This document shows positions 18,003-27,664 of a stretch of 64,000 nt of DNA, in pieces. The stretch spans positions 62,001 through 126,000 of the forward strand of contig CAZTHK010000009.1 of assembly GCA_964613215.1 (NCBI GenBank), written 5' to 3'. The first letter of the stretch is position 1; every line of letters starts with the position of its first letter. The notes below the pieces were generated by a model. The model made no database searches. It saw only the letters and a program-made list of their open reading frames with translations, and was not told where the DNA came from. A program made the position numbers and the translations under genes. Source of the DNA: CAZTHK01 sp964613215. Lineage in GTDB: Bacteria; Krumholzibacteriota; Krumholzibacteriia; Krumholzibacteriales; CAZTHK01.

Positions 18003-19743
18003 ACTGAGTATATATAATAAAATTTTTGTTTCCATGGTCATCTCGGCCGTGGTGATATGCCTGGTTGGTATCTTTTCCATGCAGAAGATAACGGCTGAAA
18101 GGGTGGCCGGGGAAGTGGACATGAATGACAGCTGGTGGGGCGAAAGGGTAGCCGGAATATCCTCCTCTCTAATGGGAGTGGATTCTGAGGATGAGCTCCT
18201 GCAGGCAGTGGGTGACTTAAAGAGGAGCATTCCCGGTCTGGAGAGAGTTGATATCGAAACAGCCAACGGCAGGGTGGTTAATATTTACTCCCGGGGAGAA
18301 GAAAACATTCGCAGATATACCGGCACAGCCGATTCGGTTATGATTAAAAAAGGGAAAACGGCATTACCCTCCGGAAATCCGGGGGAAATGGAATCCGGCC
18401 GGTTGGAGATTCCGGCGGTTAGTGAATATCCTGATAATATTAGTGCGGCGGGGAAGTACAAATGGCTGGTTATACCGGTGGATGAGGATTTTGCCAGAGG
18501 GTTGAGGATAGCGATAGCGGCAACTGATAATCAGAGTATTCCTGCATCTGGCTGGGAAGAGATGGGGATATATCTGGTAATTTCACTTCTGGCAGGAGGG
18601 GTGGTCTTCTATCTGTCAATCAATCTGGTGTTCAAGAGGCCCCTGGGTCAGCTTTTGCAGATCAGCAATTCGCTGGCCACTGACATGGCTGATCTTTCCG
18701 GAAGGATAAATGTGGGAACATCCGATGAACTGGGGATGCTGGGTTCAACCCTGAACCAGATATTCGGCAAGATATCGGACATTATAAAGGTAATAAGAAA
18801 AACTGCGGATAAGGTTAATTTTTCCGCTCAGAGTCTTTCCGCATCCACCCAGGAGATGAATTCCATCACTGAGGAGACCTCCCTGACAGTACAGAATATA
18901 GCCAAATCGACAGATGTTCAGGCTCACAAGGTGGATGACATGATAAGGGAGATCAAGAATATGGAGAGGTCGGTCAAACAGGTGGCAAATAGCGCCGAAC
19001 TGGCTGCATCCGCTGCCACCAATGCCTCTGAGACTGCTACCAGGGGCGGGGAATCGGCCGATCAGGCGGTAAAGAAGATCAACAAGATTTATGAGGTTAT
19101 AAATGAGTCCGCAGAGATTATTCAGCACCTGGGCGACCGGTCCAATCAGATCGGTGAAATAGTGGATGTTATAACTGATATCGCCGATCAGACCAACCTG
19201 CTGGCTCTCAACGCTGCTATAGAAGCTGCCAGAGCCGGTGAAGCAGGGAGTGGATTTGCGGTGGTGGCGGATGAAGTGAGAAAGCTGGCCGAGGGGAGTG
19301 CCAGGGCTGCCGAAGAGATTGCCACTCTGATTGGTAAGACCCAGGAGGATACCCAGATAGCAGTCAACAGTATCGAAAAAGGTTCCCGGGAGGTTACCGA
19401 GGGAAGAGATGTGATTACCCGGACAGGCAATTCCCTGGATGAAATTGTGGAAGTGTTGAAGAGCTCCAGTGACATGGCCCGGAGGATATCTGCAGCTACC
19501 AAGGAGTTGTCAAGGGGGATGAAGAATGTGATTTCGTCCATCGACGAGATATCGGGCAGCGCGGAGAAAAATGCCTCTTCCACTCAGGAAACCGCTGCAT
19601 CCATGGAACAGATGACTTCCAGCATGGAAGATGTTGCTTCATCGGCACAGAAGCTGAGTGATATGGCCATTCAATTAAGGGAGCATGTAAGAAAGTTCAA
19701 GATCGGAGATGAATCGGAAGAACAGGAGAGCCTGGTTTCCTGA
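17989..19743 (+). CDS. Methyl-accepting chemotaxis protein
   Basis: This 584-residue membrane chemoreceptor has a first membrane helix at about 10-31, an extracytoplasmic sensing domain (about 32-193), a second helix (about 194-215), a HAMP linker (about 216-268) and a long signalling coiled coil. The conserved hairpin tip (DQTNLLALNAAIEAARAGEAGSGFAVVADEVR, read in parts around 398-430) binds CheA and CheW. It lacks the C-terminal NWETF-type CheR tether and ends in ESLVS. ATG 17989 has AAGGAGG upstream and overlaps the end of cheR. As the only receptor in the operon it is likely the dedicated input; its ligand is unknown. Confidence 0.93.
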   Translation: MTSLKLSIYNKIFVSMVISAVVICLVGIFSMQKITAERVAGEVDMNDSWWGERVAGISSSLMGVDSEDELLQAVGDLKRSIPGLERVDIETANGRVVNIYSRGEENIRRYTGTADSVMIKKGKTALPSGNPGEMESGRLEIPAVSEYPDNISAAGKYKWLVIPVDEDFARGLRIAIAATDNQSIPASGWEEMGIYLVISLLAGGVVFYLSINLVFKRPLGQLLQISNSLATDMADLSGRINVGTSDELGMLGSTLNQIFGKISDIIKVIRKTADKVNFSAQSLSASTQEMNSITEETSLTVQNIAKSTDVQAHKVDDMIREIKNMERSVKQVANSAELAASAATNASETATRGGESADQAVKKINKIYEVINESAEIIQHLGDRSNQIGEIVDVITDIADQTNLLALNAAIEAARAGEAGSGFAVVADEVRKLAEGSARAAEEIATLIGKTQEDTQIAVNSIEKGSREVTEGRDVITRTGNSLDEIVEVLKSSSDMARRISAATKELSRGMKNVISSIDEISGSAEKNASSTQETAASMEQMTSSMEDVASSAQKLSDMAIQLREHVRKFKIGDESEEQESLVS

Positions 19744-19770
19744 TACCGGTATTACAGGGAGTTAATAGAT

Positions 19771-20271
19771 ATGGATAGAAATCAACATGGGGAAGAAGAC
19801 AGGGAAATATTCCAGATGGTAACCTTCAGGCTGGGTGGGGGAAGTTATGCAATGCCGGTAATGCATTTACGGGAGATAATCAAGCCGGTTGATATTTATC
19901 CTGTTCCCGGAATGAGCGAACCTATCATAGGAGTGATTAATCTGAGGGGAGAGATCATACCGGTAATGGAGATAGCTGCCCTGATGAAGGCGAACACCCC
20001 TGGAAAAGAGAATAATAAGAAGGAGCGGATAATTATCGTGGATTCCGATGAGGGGGGAACTGGTCTGATGGTGGATGAGGTAATGGAGGTGATTAAGATA
20101 AAGGGGGAGGATGTAAAGCCTCCTCCCGATCTGGCCGGAGAGGGCTTTATCAGGGAGGTAGTCAGAGGAGTGACGGATATTGCGGGAAGTATGGTGGTGT
20201 GTATAGAGCCAATGGCTCTGATAATTAATTGCATGGAAGGGGGAGAATTGCTCCTCCGGGAAAAAGTTTGA
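19771..20271 (+). CDS. cheW: Chemotaxis coupling protein CheW
   Basis: CheW (166 residues) links the receptor to the CheA kinase. Characteristic stretches are FRLGGGSYAMPVMHLREIIKP (read in part), PGMSEPIIGVINLRGEIIPVM, and a second beta subdomain with GLMVDEVMEVIKI. The length is normal for a single-domain CheW. It follows the receptor gene after 27 bases and precedes cheD. Confidence 0.95.
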   Translation: MDRNQHGEEDREIFQMVTFRLGGGSYAMPVMHLREIIKPVDIYPVPGMSEPIIGVINLRGEIIPVMEIAALMKANTPGKENNKKERIIIVDSDEGGTGLMVDEVMEVIKIKGEDVKPPPDLAGEGFIREVVRGVTDIAGSMVVCIEPMALIINCMEGGELLLREKV

Positions 20272-20339
20272 GAACGGATCAGGCGAAGGGAACAGGCGGA
20301 GTGCCTGATTTTGTAACAAGGCCAATTATAACTTAATGG

Positions 20340-20861
20340 ATGAAGAGACAGCTTATGTGCAGCCAGGCAGCAGCAGCCGGAGTAATTAGGGTAGAAATGG
20401 CGCAGTACAGGACAGGGAAAGCTCCGCAGAGAATGATGACACTTGCTCTGGGGTCATGTGTGGGAATTACCCTCTATGATCCCAATGTGAAGGTGGGAGG
20501 AATGGCTCATGCCATGCACCCCCGGAGGGAGCTGGTTAAGAATAACCATAACAGAGCCAAGTTTGTAGATTGTGTGGTGGATCTGATGATCAAAAAGATG
20601 CAGAGAAGTGGTGCCTCCAGCAGAAGAATAGTAGCCAAGCTGTTCGGAGGGGCCAGAATGTTCGGTCATATACCCAGCAGCAGGGGAATTAAGCAGATTG
20701 GAGAGAAGAATGTGGGGGTGGCCAGGGAAGAGCTGGAGCGGCTGAACATACCACTTGTTGGTGAAGACGTGGGAGGGGAGAGGGGAAGGACGATCACCTT
20801 CGACCTTTCCAGCGGCGAGGTTTGTTTACGTGATGCTTTTGGAAACCGGGAGATTTATTAA
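20340..20861 (+). CDS. cheD: Chemoreceptor glutamine deamidase CheD
   Basis: CheD (173 residues) deamidates receptor Gln residues to Glu and, in CheC-CheD systems, exchanges between receptors and CheC to drive adaptation. The catalytic Cys 40 lies in LGSCVGITLYD and the catalytic His 57 in GGMAHAMHP, with the spacing of 17 seen in the family. KLFGGARMF and the following NVGVAREEL are also diagnostic. Its TAA overlaps the ATG of cheB by one base. The 68-base gap before it is the largest within this block. Confidence 0.94.
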   Translation: MKRQLMCSQAAAAGVIRVEMAQYRTGKAPQRMMTLALGSCVGITLYDPNVKVGGMAHAMHPRRELVKNNHNRAKFVDCVVDLMIKKMQRSGASSRRIVAKLFGGARMFGHIPSSRGIKQIGEKNVGVAREELERLNIPLVGEDVGGERGRTITFDLSSGEVCLRDAFGNREIY

Positions 20862-21955
20862 TGAATCCGGAGGGAGATAATAAAGAGGGGAAGATAAGGG
20901 TGGTGGTTGGGGAGGATTCGTCCCTGATGAGGAAGATAATAGTTGAGATCCTCACCTCGGACAGTGATATCGAGGTGGTGGGAGTGGGCCGAAACGGCAA
21001 AGAGGTTCTGGAGCAAATTGTGGATAAGAGACCTGACTGTGTAACACTTGATCTTAAGATGCCCTGTATGGATGGGATGGAAACACTGGGTTATATAATG
21101 AGTGAGTGGCCCACCCCGGTGGTTATTATAAGTGGACATACCATGGAGGGAGCCGAGGCCACCATTAAATGCCTGGAGAGGGGAGCGGTGGATTTTATAC
21201 CGAAGACAGGGGGTGGCAGGTTTTTTTCGGCCGGGGAGTTGATCAGGAAAGTAAAATCAGCGGCGGAGGTGGATATATCAAAGATAAGATATATTACCCC
21301 CCCCCGATCTTTCAGACAGGGGGTTAATCCTGTTTCTCCGGAACGGGGGTGGGTGGTGGTATTAATAGGAGCCAGCACCGGCGGGCCTCAGGCACTGATG
21401 GAGGTAATTCCCGGATTGCCCCGTGAGATTCCTGCCTCCATAGTGGTGGTTCAACACATGCCCCCGAATTTCACCGGTTATCTGGCCGACCGGCTGGATA
21501 GCCGTTCATCCCTATCTGTCAAAGAGGCCGGTGAGGGGGATTCTATCACTCCGGGGAGGGTATTTGTTGCTCCGGGGGGTATGCATATACTGGTCAGGAA
21601 CAGCTTAAGAGGTCCTGCTCTGATGCTCCTGGAAAGAAACAGGAGATACCGCTCGGCATGCCCATCTCTCAATTTTGCCATGACTTCTTTCGCCCATCTG
21701 TTCGGGGAGAAGCTGCTGGCAGTGGTGATGACCGGGATGGGCAGGGATGGGGCATCCGGGGCGGTTGCGGTTAAGCGCGCCGGGGGGCGGGTAATCTGCC
21801 AGGATGAAAAATCCAGTCTGATATTCGGGATGCCCGGGGCAGTAATGGAGAAAGCCGGAATAACCCGGATGGTACCCCTTGAACTGATACCCGGAATCAT
21901 TGTGGAAAGTGTTAATCAGATGCTTTCAAAGGAATGTTCATATGAAAACGGATGA
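20861..21955 (+). CDS. cheB: Chemotaxis response regulator / protein-glutamate methylesterase CheB
   Basis: CheB (364 residues) removes receptor methyl groups when phosphorylated by CheA. The receiver has an acidic ED pair at 18-19, phosphoacceptor Asp 64 (LDLKMP) and Lys in IPKTGG. After a linker, the esterase domain shows the catalytic Ser in IGASTGGPQAL, His in VQHMPPNFT and Asp in MTGMGRDG. All catalytic residues are intact. It overlaps cheD by one base at its start and cheA by 14 at its end. Confidence 0.96.
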   Translation: MNPEGDNKEGKIRVVVGEDSSLMRKIIVEILTSDSDIEVVGVGRNGKEVLEQIVDKRPDCVTLDLKMPCMDGMETLGYIMSEWPTPVVIISGHTMEGAEATIKCLERGAVDFIPKTGGGRFFSAGELIRKVKSAAEVDISKIRYITPPRSFRQGVNPVSPERGWVVVLIGASTGGPQALMEVIPGLPREIPASIVVVQHMPPNFTGYLADRLDSRSSLSVKEAGEGDSITPGRVFVAPGGMHILVRNSLRGPALMLLERNRRYRSACPSLNFAMTSFAHLFGEKLLAVVMTGMGRDGASGAVAVKRAGGRVICQDEKSSLIFGMPGAVMEKAGITRMVPLELIPGIIVESVNQMLSKECSYENG

Positions 21956-23615
21956 TTATAAGGATCTGTATATACAGGAAGCGGAAGAGATACTGAACCA
22001 ATTCGAAAAGGGGATTCTGTGCTGCGACCAGTATGGACACAGCACCGAGCGGGTCGAAGAACTGTTCAGATGTGCTCACAACCTGAAAGGGATCTCAGGG
22101 GCAATGGGATATGATTCAGTGGTGGAAGCGAGCCACAGTATAGAGAGCACTCTGGATAAATTCAGAAAGGGAGAGATAGAGATCACAGGGGATAAGGCGA
22201 GTCTGATGCTGAAGGTATCCGATTATCTCAGAGAACTGGTAAACAGTGCAACCGGAGAGGAAAAGGGGAATGGTGGGAATCTGCCCGGCAGGATAGCGGA
22301 TCTTATGGAGGAGGCCGGGTGTTCTTCCCGTAGTAAAGGGTACAGGCAGGACAGTATGGAGAAGGGTTCACCCCCGGACGATTCCCCCGGCCGGATAAGG
22401 GAGAATATTGATGAAACTGTCAGGCCGCGAATTACCTCCATCAAGGTAGAACTGGGGAAGCTGGACAAGATAATGGATCTGGTAGGGGAACTGATCATTT
22501 CCGGAATACGTCTGCGGGAGAGTGCCCGGGAAGCCAATTCAAAGGACCTGATGGATGAGCTGGAGAGTACCGACCGGCTTATCTCGGAGATTCAGAAGGA
22601 TGTTATGGAGGTCAGGCTGGTCCCGGTGGGTCATGTTTTCCGCCGGTTCATGAGGGTAACCAGGGATGCTGCTGTGGAAACGGGCAAAAAGGTCAGATTA
22701 GTCACTGCCGGTGAAGATATCGGCCTGGGCAGAACGGTCCTGGAGGGTATGGTGGATCCCCTGGTGCACATAATCAGAAATGCGGTGGACCATGGGGTGG
22801 AACCCCCCGGACAGAGAGAGGAGCTGGGGAAGCCGGCGGAGGGTACCATCAGGCTCAGTGCCAGGCGGGAGAGGAATTTTGTAATAATCGAAGTATCAGA
22901 CGATGGCAGGGGAATCGATTACAGGAAGGTGGCAAATAAATTAAAGGCGGATAACCCGGAACGCCTCGCCGGGGAGAACCCGCGGGAGGATCAGCTGACC
23001 GAGATGCTGGCCGCCCCGGGTTTCAGTACCAGCGACAGGGTTAACAAAATATCCGGGAGAGGAATGGGGATGAACATTGTAAAGAAGGCAGTCGATTCCT
23101 TTGGAGGAACATTCGATATAACCAGCAGGATGGGAGAGGGAACCACCATAACTCTGAAACTCCCGGTTAATCTGTCCATAATAAAGTCGCTGCTGTTTCA
23201 ATTGGGAAAGGATGTCCATGCCATACCGCTGGAGTCTGTGGTGGAGACTGCCAGGGTAGAGATTGGATCGATGGCCAAAATAGGGGGAAGGGATGTTATC
23301 CGGATGGGTGAGGAGACTATACCGGTACTGCGGCCATGGGAGATCATGGACCTGGACTATTCCCGCAACAAGGATCGTTTCGAAAAACTTGTAATAGTAG
23401 AAGCTGAAGGCAAAAGTACAGGAATAATAGTAGATAAAATTCTGGGACAACAGGACGTGGTGGTCAAAGGATTGCCTTCCATGATGAAAGGTGATACCGG
23501 AATCCTGGGTGCCACAGTTATGGGAAGCGGAGAAATTGCATTTATCTGGGACTCAAGAGTATTTTCTAAAGGGAAGGTTAGTTATGAATCCCATCAAAAG
23601 GCCGTCGTTTCTTAG
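21942..23615 (+). CDS. cheA: Chemotaxis histidine kinase CheA
   Basis: CheA (557 residues) is the central kinase that phosphorylates CheY and CheB. The HPt domain carries His 46 in CAHNLKG. A Pro/Gly-rich linker stands where a P2 docking domain would be, and it is too short for a typical P2, so regulators may dock directly. The dimerisation helices (from about 165), the ATPase domain (HIIRNAVDHGVE, DDGRGID, GRGMGMNIV) and the CheW-like P5 follow. ATG 21942 with AAAGGA upstream fits the domain start. The length is short compared with the 650-700 residues of many CheA proteins, owing to the missing P2. Confidence 0.95.
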   Translation: MKTDDYKDLYIQEAEEILNQFEKGILCCDQYGHSTERVEELFRCAHNLKGISGAMGYDSVVEASHSIESTLDKFRKGEIEITGDKASLMLKVSDYLRELVNSATGEEKGNGGNLPGRIADLMEEAGCSSRSKGYRQDSMEKGSPPDDSPGRIRENIDETVRPRITSIKVELGKLDKIMDLVGELIISGIRLRESAREANSKDLMDELESTDRLISEIQKDVMEVRLVPVGHVFRRFMRVTRDAAVETGKKVRLVTAGEDIGLGRTVLEGMVDPLVHIIRNAVDHGVEPPGQREELGKPAEGTIRLSARRERNFVIIEVSDDGRGIDYRKVANKLKADNPERLAGENPREDQLTEMLAAPGFSTSDRVNKISGRGMGMNIVKKAVDSFGGTFDITSRMGEGTTITLKLPVNLSIIKSLLFQLGKDVHAIPLESVVETARVEIGSMAKIGGRDVIRMGEETIPVLRPWEIMDLDYSRNKDRFEKLVIVEAEGKSTGIIVDKILGQQDVVVKGLPSMMKGDTGILGATVMGSGEIAFIWDSRVFSKGKVSYESHQKAVVS

Positions 23616-24201
23616 AGTTGATGCTCTCAAAGAGCTGGGCAATATCGGTTCCGCACACGCAGTTACAGGATTGTCTGAGTTGATGAACAGGAGGATAGAC
23701 ATTTCTGTGACCAGTGTAGACATACTACCATTGAAGATAGTCTACACCCTTTTTAATGGACCGGAATCGATGGTATCAATAGTGTATCTGGAAGGCTACT
23801 GCGAGGATTTCAGGGGAATGATGTTTCTGATATTCCCGCATCCCGAAGCCCTGAAGCTGGTGGAAATGGTCACCAGCAAACCGGCAAATGAGCAGTGCCT
23901 GTCTGATGAGTACTATCTCTCCATTTTGAAGGAGACCGGAAATATCATGTGCGGTTGCTACATGAAGACACTTTCCAACTTCATAAATAAGAAGTTGATG
24001 CACAGTGTTCCCCAGATCTCTCATGACATGCTGGGGGCGGTGATGGATTCGATACTGGTGGATCTCAGCCTGGAATCAGACTACGCCCTGGTGGTAGAGA
24101 CCGCCTTCAAATTCAGTTCCGGTGACTGTAATGGATTTTTATTCTTCATTCCTACATCGGAATCGTTGGAAACCATCTTTTCAGAGCTTGGAATCGATTA
24201 A
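23584..24201 (+). CDS. cheC: CheY-P phosphatase CheC
   Basis: CheC (205 residues) dephosphorylates CheY-P and binds CheD. Both active sites are present: E17-x-x-N20 (KELGNIGSAHA) and E117-x-x-N120 (KETGNIMCGC), so this is a bifunctional CheC rather than the single-site CheX. It begins 32 bases inside the end of cheA; ATG 23584 is the start that leaves the family's usual N-terminus. With CheD it would form the adaptation loop known from Bacillus and Thermotoga. Confidence 0.92.
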   Translation: MNPIKRPSFLRVDALKELGNIGSAHAVTGLSELMNRRIDISVTSVDILPLKIVYTLFNGPESMVSIVYLEGYCEDFRGMMFLIFPHPEALKLVEMVTSKPANEQCLSDEYYLSILKETGNIMCGCYMKTLSNFINKKLMHSVPQISHDMLGAVMDSILVDLSLESDYALVVETAFKFSSGDCNGFLFFIPTSESLETIFSELGID

Positions 24202-24217
24202 AGAAAGGAGAACAGCT

Positions 24218-24595
24218 GTGAAGCCTAAAGTATTGATAGTAGATGACGCTATTTTCATGAGAAGGATGATAGGGGATATTCTGAAGGAGAATGGTTTTGA
24301 GATCATTGGGGAGGCCGATACAGGTTCCAGTGCGATAGAGCGGTTCAAGGAGCTTGAGCCTGATCTGGTAACCATGGACATAATCATGCCTGAGATGAAC
24401 GGTATCGAAGCGGTAAGGGGAATCATGGAAGAAGCGCCCCGGGCTAAGATAATAATGTGCAGTGCTCTGGGACAGCAGGCCCTGGTTAAGGACGCTCTGG
24501 AGGCCGGAGCCAGAGATTTTCTGATAAAACCTTTTAATCCCTCCAGGGTTATAGAAGTGGTAAATAAAGTACTTAATGTACCTTCCAAGTTGTAG
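24218..24595 (+). CDS. cheY: Chemotaxis response regulator CheY
   Basis: This is a stand-alone receiver of 125 residues and the diffusible output of the pathway. Key residues: DD at 9-10, phosphoacceptor Asp 54 (TMDIIMP), Ser in CSALG, and Lys in IKPF. It resembles the CheY of Firmicutes (VTMD..MPEMNGIEA). GTG 24218 follows GAAAGGAGAA, the only good site. The target it binds is not in the window, because there are no flagellar switch genes. Confidence 0.93.
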   Translation: MKPKVLIVDDAIFMRRMIGDILKENGFEIIGEADTGSSAIERFKELEPDLVTMDIIMPEMNGIEAVRGIMEEAPRAKIIMCSALGQQALVKDALEAGARDFLIKPFNPSRVIEVVNKVLNVPSKL

Positions 24596-24618
24596 CGAAC
24601 ATACCGAAAGGCCGAACT

Positions 24619-26457
24619 ATGGGTGATGAAAAAGCAAATGACTACAGTGTCCTGAAGAGCTTCTCTCATAGAGTGGACAGGAAGGATCCAGGAGCTCTGA
24701 ACAACCTGGGTGTTCTGTACTACCGGAAAGAGATGTATCAGGAAGCAATCGAGCAATTCAAGGCGGCTCTGAAACTGGATCCCAGATTTGACCTGGCCAG
24801 GGAGAATCTCCAGTTCCTCTTTTCCGAGAACAATCTGGAGGACCCGGATGTTATGAACTGGCGGAAGAAGGTAGATGAGGATCCGGAGGATATGGAAGCA
24901 CGCCTCAAGCTTGGAATCAGCTATCAGAATATGGGTAAGTTCGATGAAGCGGCTGAGATGCTCGGAACGGTGGTGGATAAGGAACCGGATAATCTTTCAG
25001 CCAGAATTCACCTGGGGAGTGTATTGAAAGCACGGGGACTTTACAGGGAAGCTCTGGAACATTTTCAGTACGCCAGCGAGGATGTGGAGAAATCGGCGGC
25101 GCTGCACACCGATGTGGGGGAGGTGTACTACAATCTGGGGAGAACAGAAGAGGCGGTGAGGGAACTCAGGAAGGCTATTAAAATAGACGCGGAATACTGG
25201 AGAGCGCATTTCCTTCTCTCCTTTGCCTATGGAGATTTCGGCCGTTTCCAGGAGGCACTGGAGGAAAGCAGAACTGCATCCAGATTAAATCCTGCTTTTA
25301 ATAACCGGGAAGCCAACCTGGCTATTTCCGACAGTGAGGATGGGGGAGCGGTCAGGGGTATGGTCAGCGAGAGCAGTGTGGCCAGTGTAGACAGTACTTC
25401 CTTCACTATCGGGGTGGCATACCGGGAAAGGGGCTATATCAAGGAATCCCTGAAAGAATTCAACAAAGCTCTCCAGGATATGACGGATAAGGAGAGGGTA
25501 TATCTGGAGATAGGAAAGATCCATATCGCCGGGGGGGATTATTCCGCCGCCCGTGAAACCCTGGATATGGTAATTAAACTGAATCCGAGAAATGATACCG
25601 CCTACCTGTTGAAAGGCTGCGCCTATCATGTGGAGAAATGCTACAAGAAGGCAGGAGCCTGCTACCTTAAGGCCTACCGGCTGAATATGGTAAATGAAGA
25701 TGCCATGAATAATCTGGGGGTTCTGATGTGCCAGGTGGGGTTGAAGGAGGATGGTGAGAGATTCTTTAAAATGGGGTTGAATAATAAGCTTTATAACCGG
25801 GCTCTCAATTACAACTTCCTGAACTGTAACATTATGAGAGAAGATTATATGATGGCGGAAAACCTGCTGCAGCGACTGGAGGCATTTATGGGCAAGGATG
25901 CCACCGTCTATGAAAAACGGGCTCTGCTTAATTTCAAGATGAACAGAATGACCCTGGCCCTCTTCGACATAGAAAGCGCCCTGGCTATCGACAGCAGGCA
26001 TGTGGATGCACTTTATCTCAAGGGATTAATATTTCTAAGGGAGGAAAACCTGAATGAAGCCATAGGGACTATCATGGCCGCATCACAGATACAGCCATAC
26101 TATACCGGTTTTCACTTCTGCCTGGCTTTGAGTGACCGTCTGACTTCACAATCACTTCTGGTTCCTCCGGAGATCAAGAAAGGTTTCGATGATGAGTTGA
26201 TCGAAATACTCCACTGTGGAATCCGGGAGGACTGGGAGAAGGTGGCCGGTTTGGTGGATCAGATACTCAGCCGGGAGGGAAAACGGCCGGCGGATAAACA
26301 GCCGGGAGAGAATGACCGGGGGAGTAGGAATGATAAGGAAAAGGAAGAGATGGGTATTTCGGGAGAGGATGATAAAGGCAGGAATGACACTGATTCAGTG
26401 GAGCAGCAGGATCAGGAGGATCCCTTTGCCGATATCAAACTGGAATTCAGTGATTGA
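24619..26457 (+). CDS. Tetratricopeptide-repeat protein, chemotaxis-linked
   Basis: This 612-residue protein consists almost wholly of TPR units (for example GALNNLGVLYYRKEMYQEAI, with further repeats to about residue 520), followed by an acidic, low-complexity tail (about 545-612) ending DPFADIKLEFSD. No signal peptide or membrane segment is visible, so it is a cytoplasmic scaffold. It begins 23 bases after cheY and its stop overlaps the region just before the next gene, so it belongs to the che operon. TPR scaffolds of this kind often serve pilus or gliding machinery; this is an inference. Confidence 0.85.
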   Translation: MGDEKANDYSVLKSFSHRVDRKDPGALNNLGVLYYRKEMYQEAIEQFKAALKLDPRFDLARENLQFLFSENNLEDPDVMNWRKKVDEDPEDMEARLKLGISYQNMGKFDEAAEMLGTVVDKEPDNLSARIHLGSVLKARGLYREALEHFQYASEDVEKSAALHTDVGEVYYNLGRTEEAVRELRKAIKIDAEYWRAHFLLSFAYGDFGRFQEALEESRTASRLNPAFNNREANLAISDSEDGGAVRGMVSESSVASVDSTSFTIGVAYRERGYIKESLKEFNKALQDMTDKERVYLEIGKIHIAGGDYSAARETLDMVIKLNPRNDTAYLLKGCAYHVEKCYKKAGACYLKAYRLNMVNEDAMNNLGVLMCQVGLKEDGERFFKMGLNNKLYNRALNYNFLNCNIMREDYMMAENLLQRLEAFMGKDATVYEKRALLNFKMNRMTLALFDIESALAIDSRHVDALYLKGLIFLREENLNEAIGTIMAASQIQPYYTGFHFCLALSDRLTSQSLLVPPEIKKGFDDELIEILHCGIREDWEKVAGLVDQILSREGKRPADKQPGENDRGSRNDKEKEEMGISGEDDKGRNDTDSVEQQDQEDPFADIKLEFSD

Positions 26458-26471
26458 AAGGATTTAATGAA

Positions 26472-27587
26472 ATGACTATCAGGTCCACAATCGATGAACT
26501 GGGATTGTTCGATCTTCTTCAGATTATATGTATGAACGGCAAGACCGGGCGTCTGATCGTGGCCGATGGCCCGGCGAATCAACAGGCCCAGCTGATATTC
26601 AAGAAGGGTAATCTCTGCTTTGCTGTAAGATACAGCAATGTTCCCAAATCGATGGAATCTCTTCTGGTGGACTGGGGGTTGATTGACGGTTCCGCGGTGG
26701 TAAGTATAGAAAAGGCACGGGAGAAGTATGATGATTTCCTGGATTGCCTGGACGGAGAGGGAATAGGTTCGAGAGAGCAGCTGGAGAGTTACTTTGCCGG
26801 TATAACCCGGGAGAATGTTTTTGAAGTGCTGAAATGGGAGAAGGGCAATTACCGTTTTATAGAGGAGAAGATAGATCAAAGGCACGAAATACTGGTTCCC
26901 ATGAATACTGAAAATCTGATAATGGAGGGAGCCAGAAGAATAGATGAATGGTCCAATATCAAGAGTAAGGTTCCCGGGAGGCACTCGGTATTCAGGATAT
27001 GTTCGGACGACCAGCAGTGTCTTAATCTAAAACCGAGGGAATGGGAGATACTTTCACTTATCGATGGAAACAGGACGGTGAGCGAAATAAACGAGATGGT
27101 AAAGGAGAATCTGTTCTCCACCAGCAAGCTGATATACGGTCTGGTGGTTATGGGGGTGATAGAACTGGTGGGAGAGGATGGCCTGGTTGAAGGTGAGGAT
27201 GAGGAGAGTATTCAGCAATATCTGGACAAGGGAAGCAGGCATTATCAGAATCTCAATCTGGAAGGGGCGACCGGTGCCTATGAGAAGGCTATCCGGCTGG
27301 ATCCGGAAAACTTCGAAGCATTAAGGATGCTGGGGGAGATATATTACAAGATGGGGAGGCTGAGTGAGGCCCTTACCTACCTGGAGAAGGCGCGTTCAGC
27401 CAGGCCGGAGAATCAGAAGGCCATGTTCATAAAGGGTTACCTCCATGCCAGGCTGGGAGAGATACAGAAGGCCATATGTGAATGGGAGGAATTGAGGGAT
27501 AAGACCGGCAGTCCCAGAATAGCCAACCTGGTCAGACGTAGAATCAGGGCGGCACGGGAGTGGGAGAAGATACTCCAGGAATATTAA
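26472..27587 (+). CDS. PATAN/DUF4388 domain protein with C-terminal TPRs
   Basis: This protein has 371 residues. The N-terminal part (about 1-130) matches the DUF4388/PATAN domain: LGLFDLLQIICMNGKTGRL, IFKKGNLCFA, then NVFEVLKWEKGNYRF. PATAN domains occur as output modules of two-component systems, notably those controlling type IV pili and phototaxis. A winged-helix-like middle (about 190-245) and two or three TPR units (about 258-350) follow. ATG 26472 lies 14 bases after the TPR gene's stop. As the last gene of the che operon it may be the effector that CheY acts through; this is not shown by sequence. Confidence 0.8.
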   Translation: MTIRSTIDELGLFDLLQIICMNGKTGRLIVADGPANQQAQLIFKKGNLCFAVRYSNVPKSMESLLVDWGLIDGSAVVSIEKAREKYDDFLDCLDGEGIGSREQLESYFAGITRENVFEVLKWEKGNYRFIEEKIDQRHEILVPMNTENLIMEGARRIDEWSNIKSKVPGRHSVFRICSDDQQCLNLKPREWEILSLIDGNRTVSEINEMVKENLFSTSKLIYGLVVMGVIELVGEDGLVEGEDEESIQQYLDKGSRHYQNLNLEGATGAYEKAIRLDPENFEALRMLGEIYYKMGRLSEALTYLEKARSARPENQKAMFIKGYLHARLGEIQKAICEWEELRDKTGSPRIANLVRRRIRAAREWEKILQEY

Positions 27588-27664
27588 TTATCATTATCAG
27601 GGGGGGACCGCTGATTATTCCTCCGGACTTTACTGCTTAGCGAATCGTTTTCTTTCAAAACCTG

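Noticed and set aside
27588..27664. Possible terminator between the PATAN gene and the SGNH-like gene
   Set aside because: ATTATCAG and CTGATTAT pair with a mismatch and no T-run follows; too weak to call.
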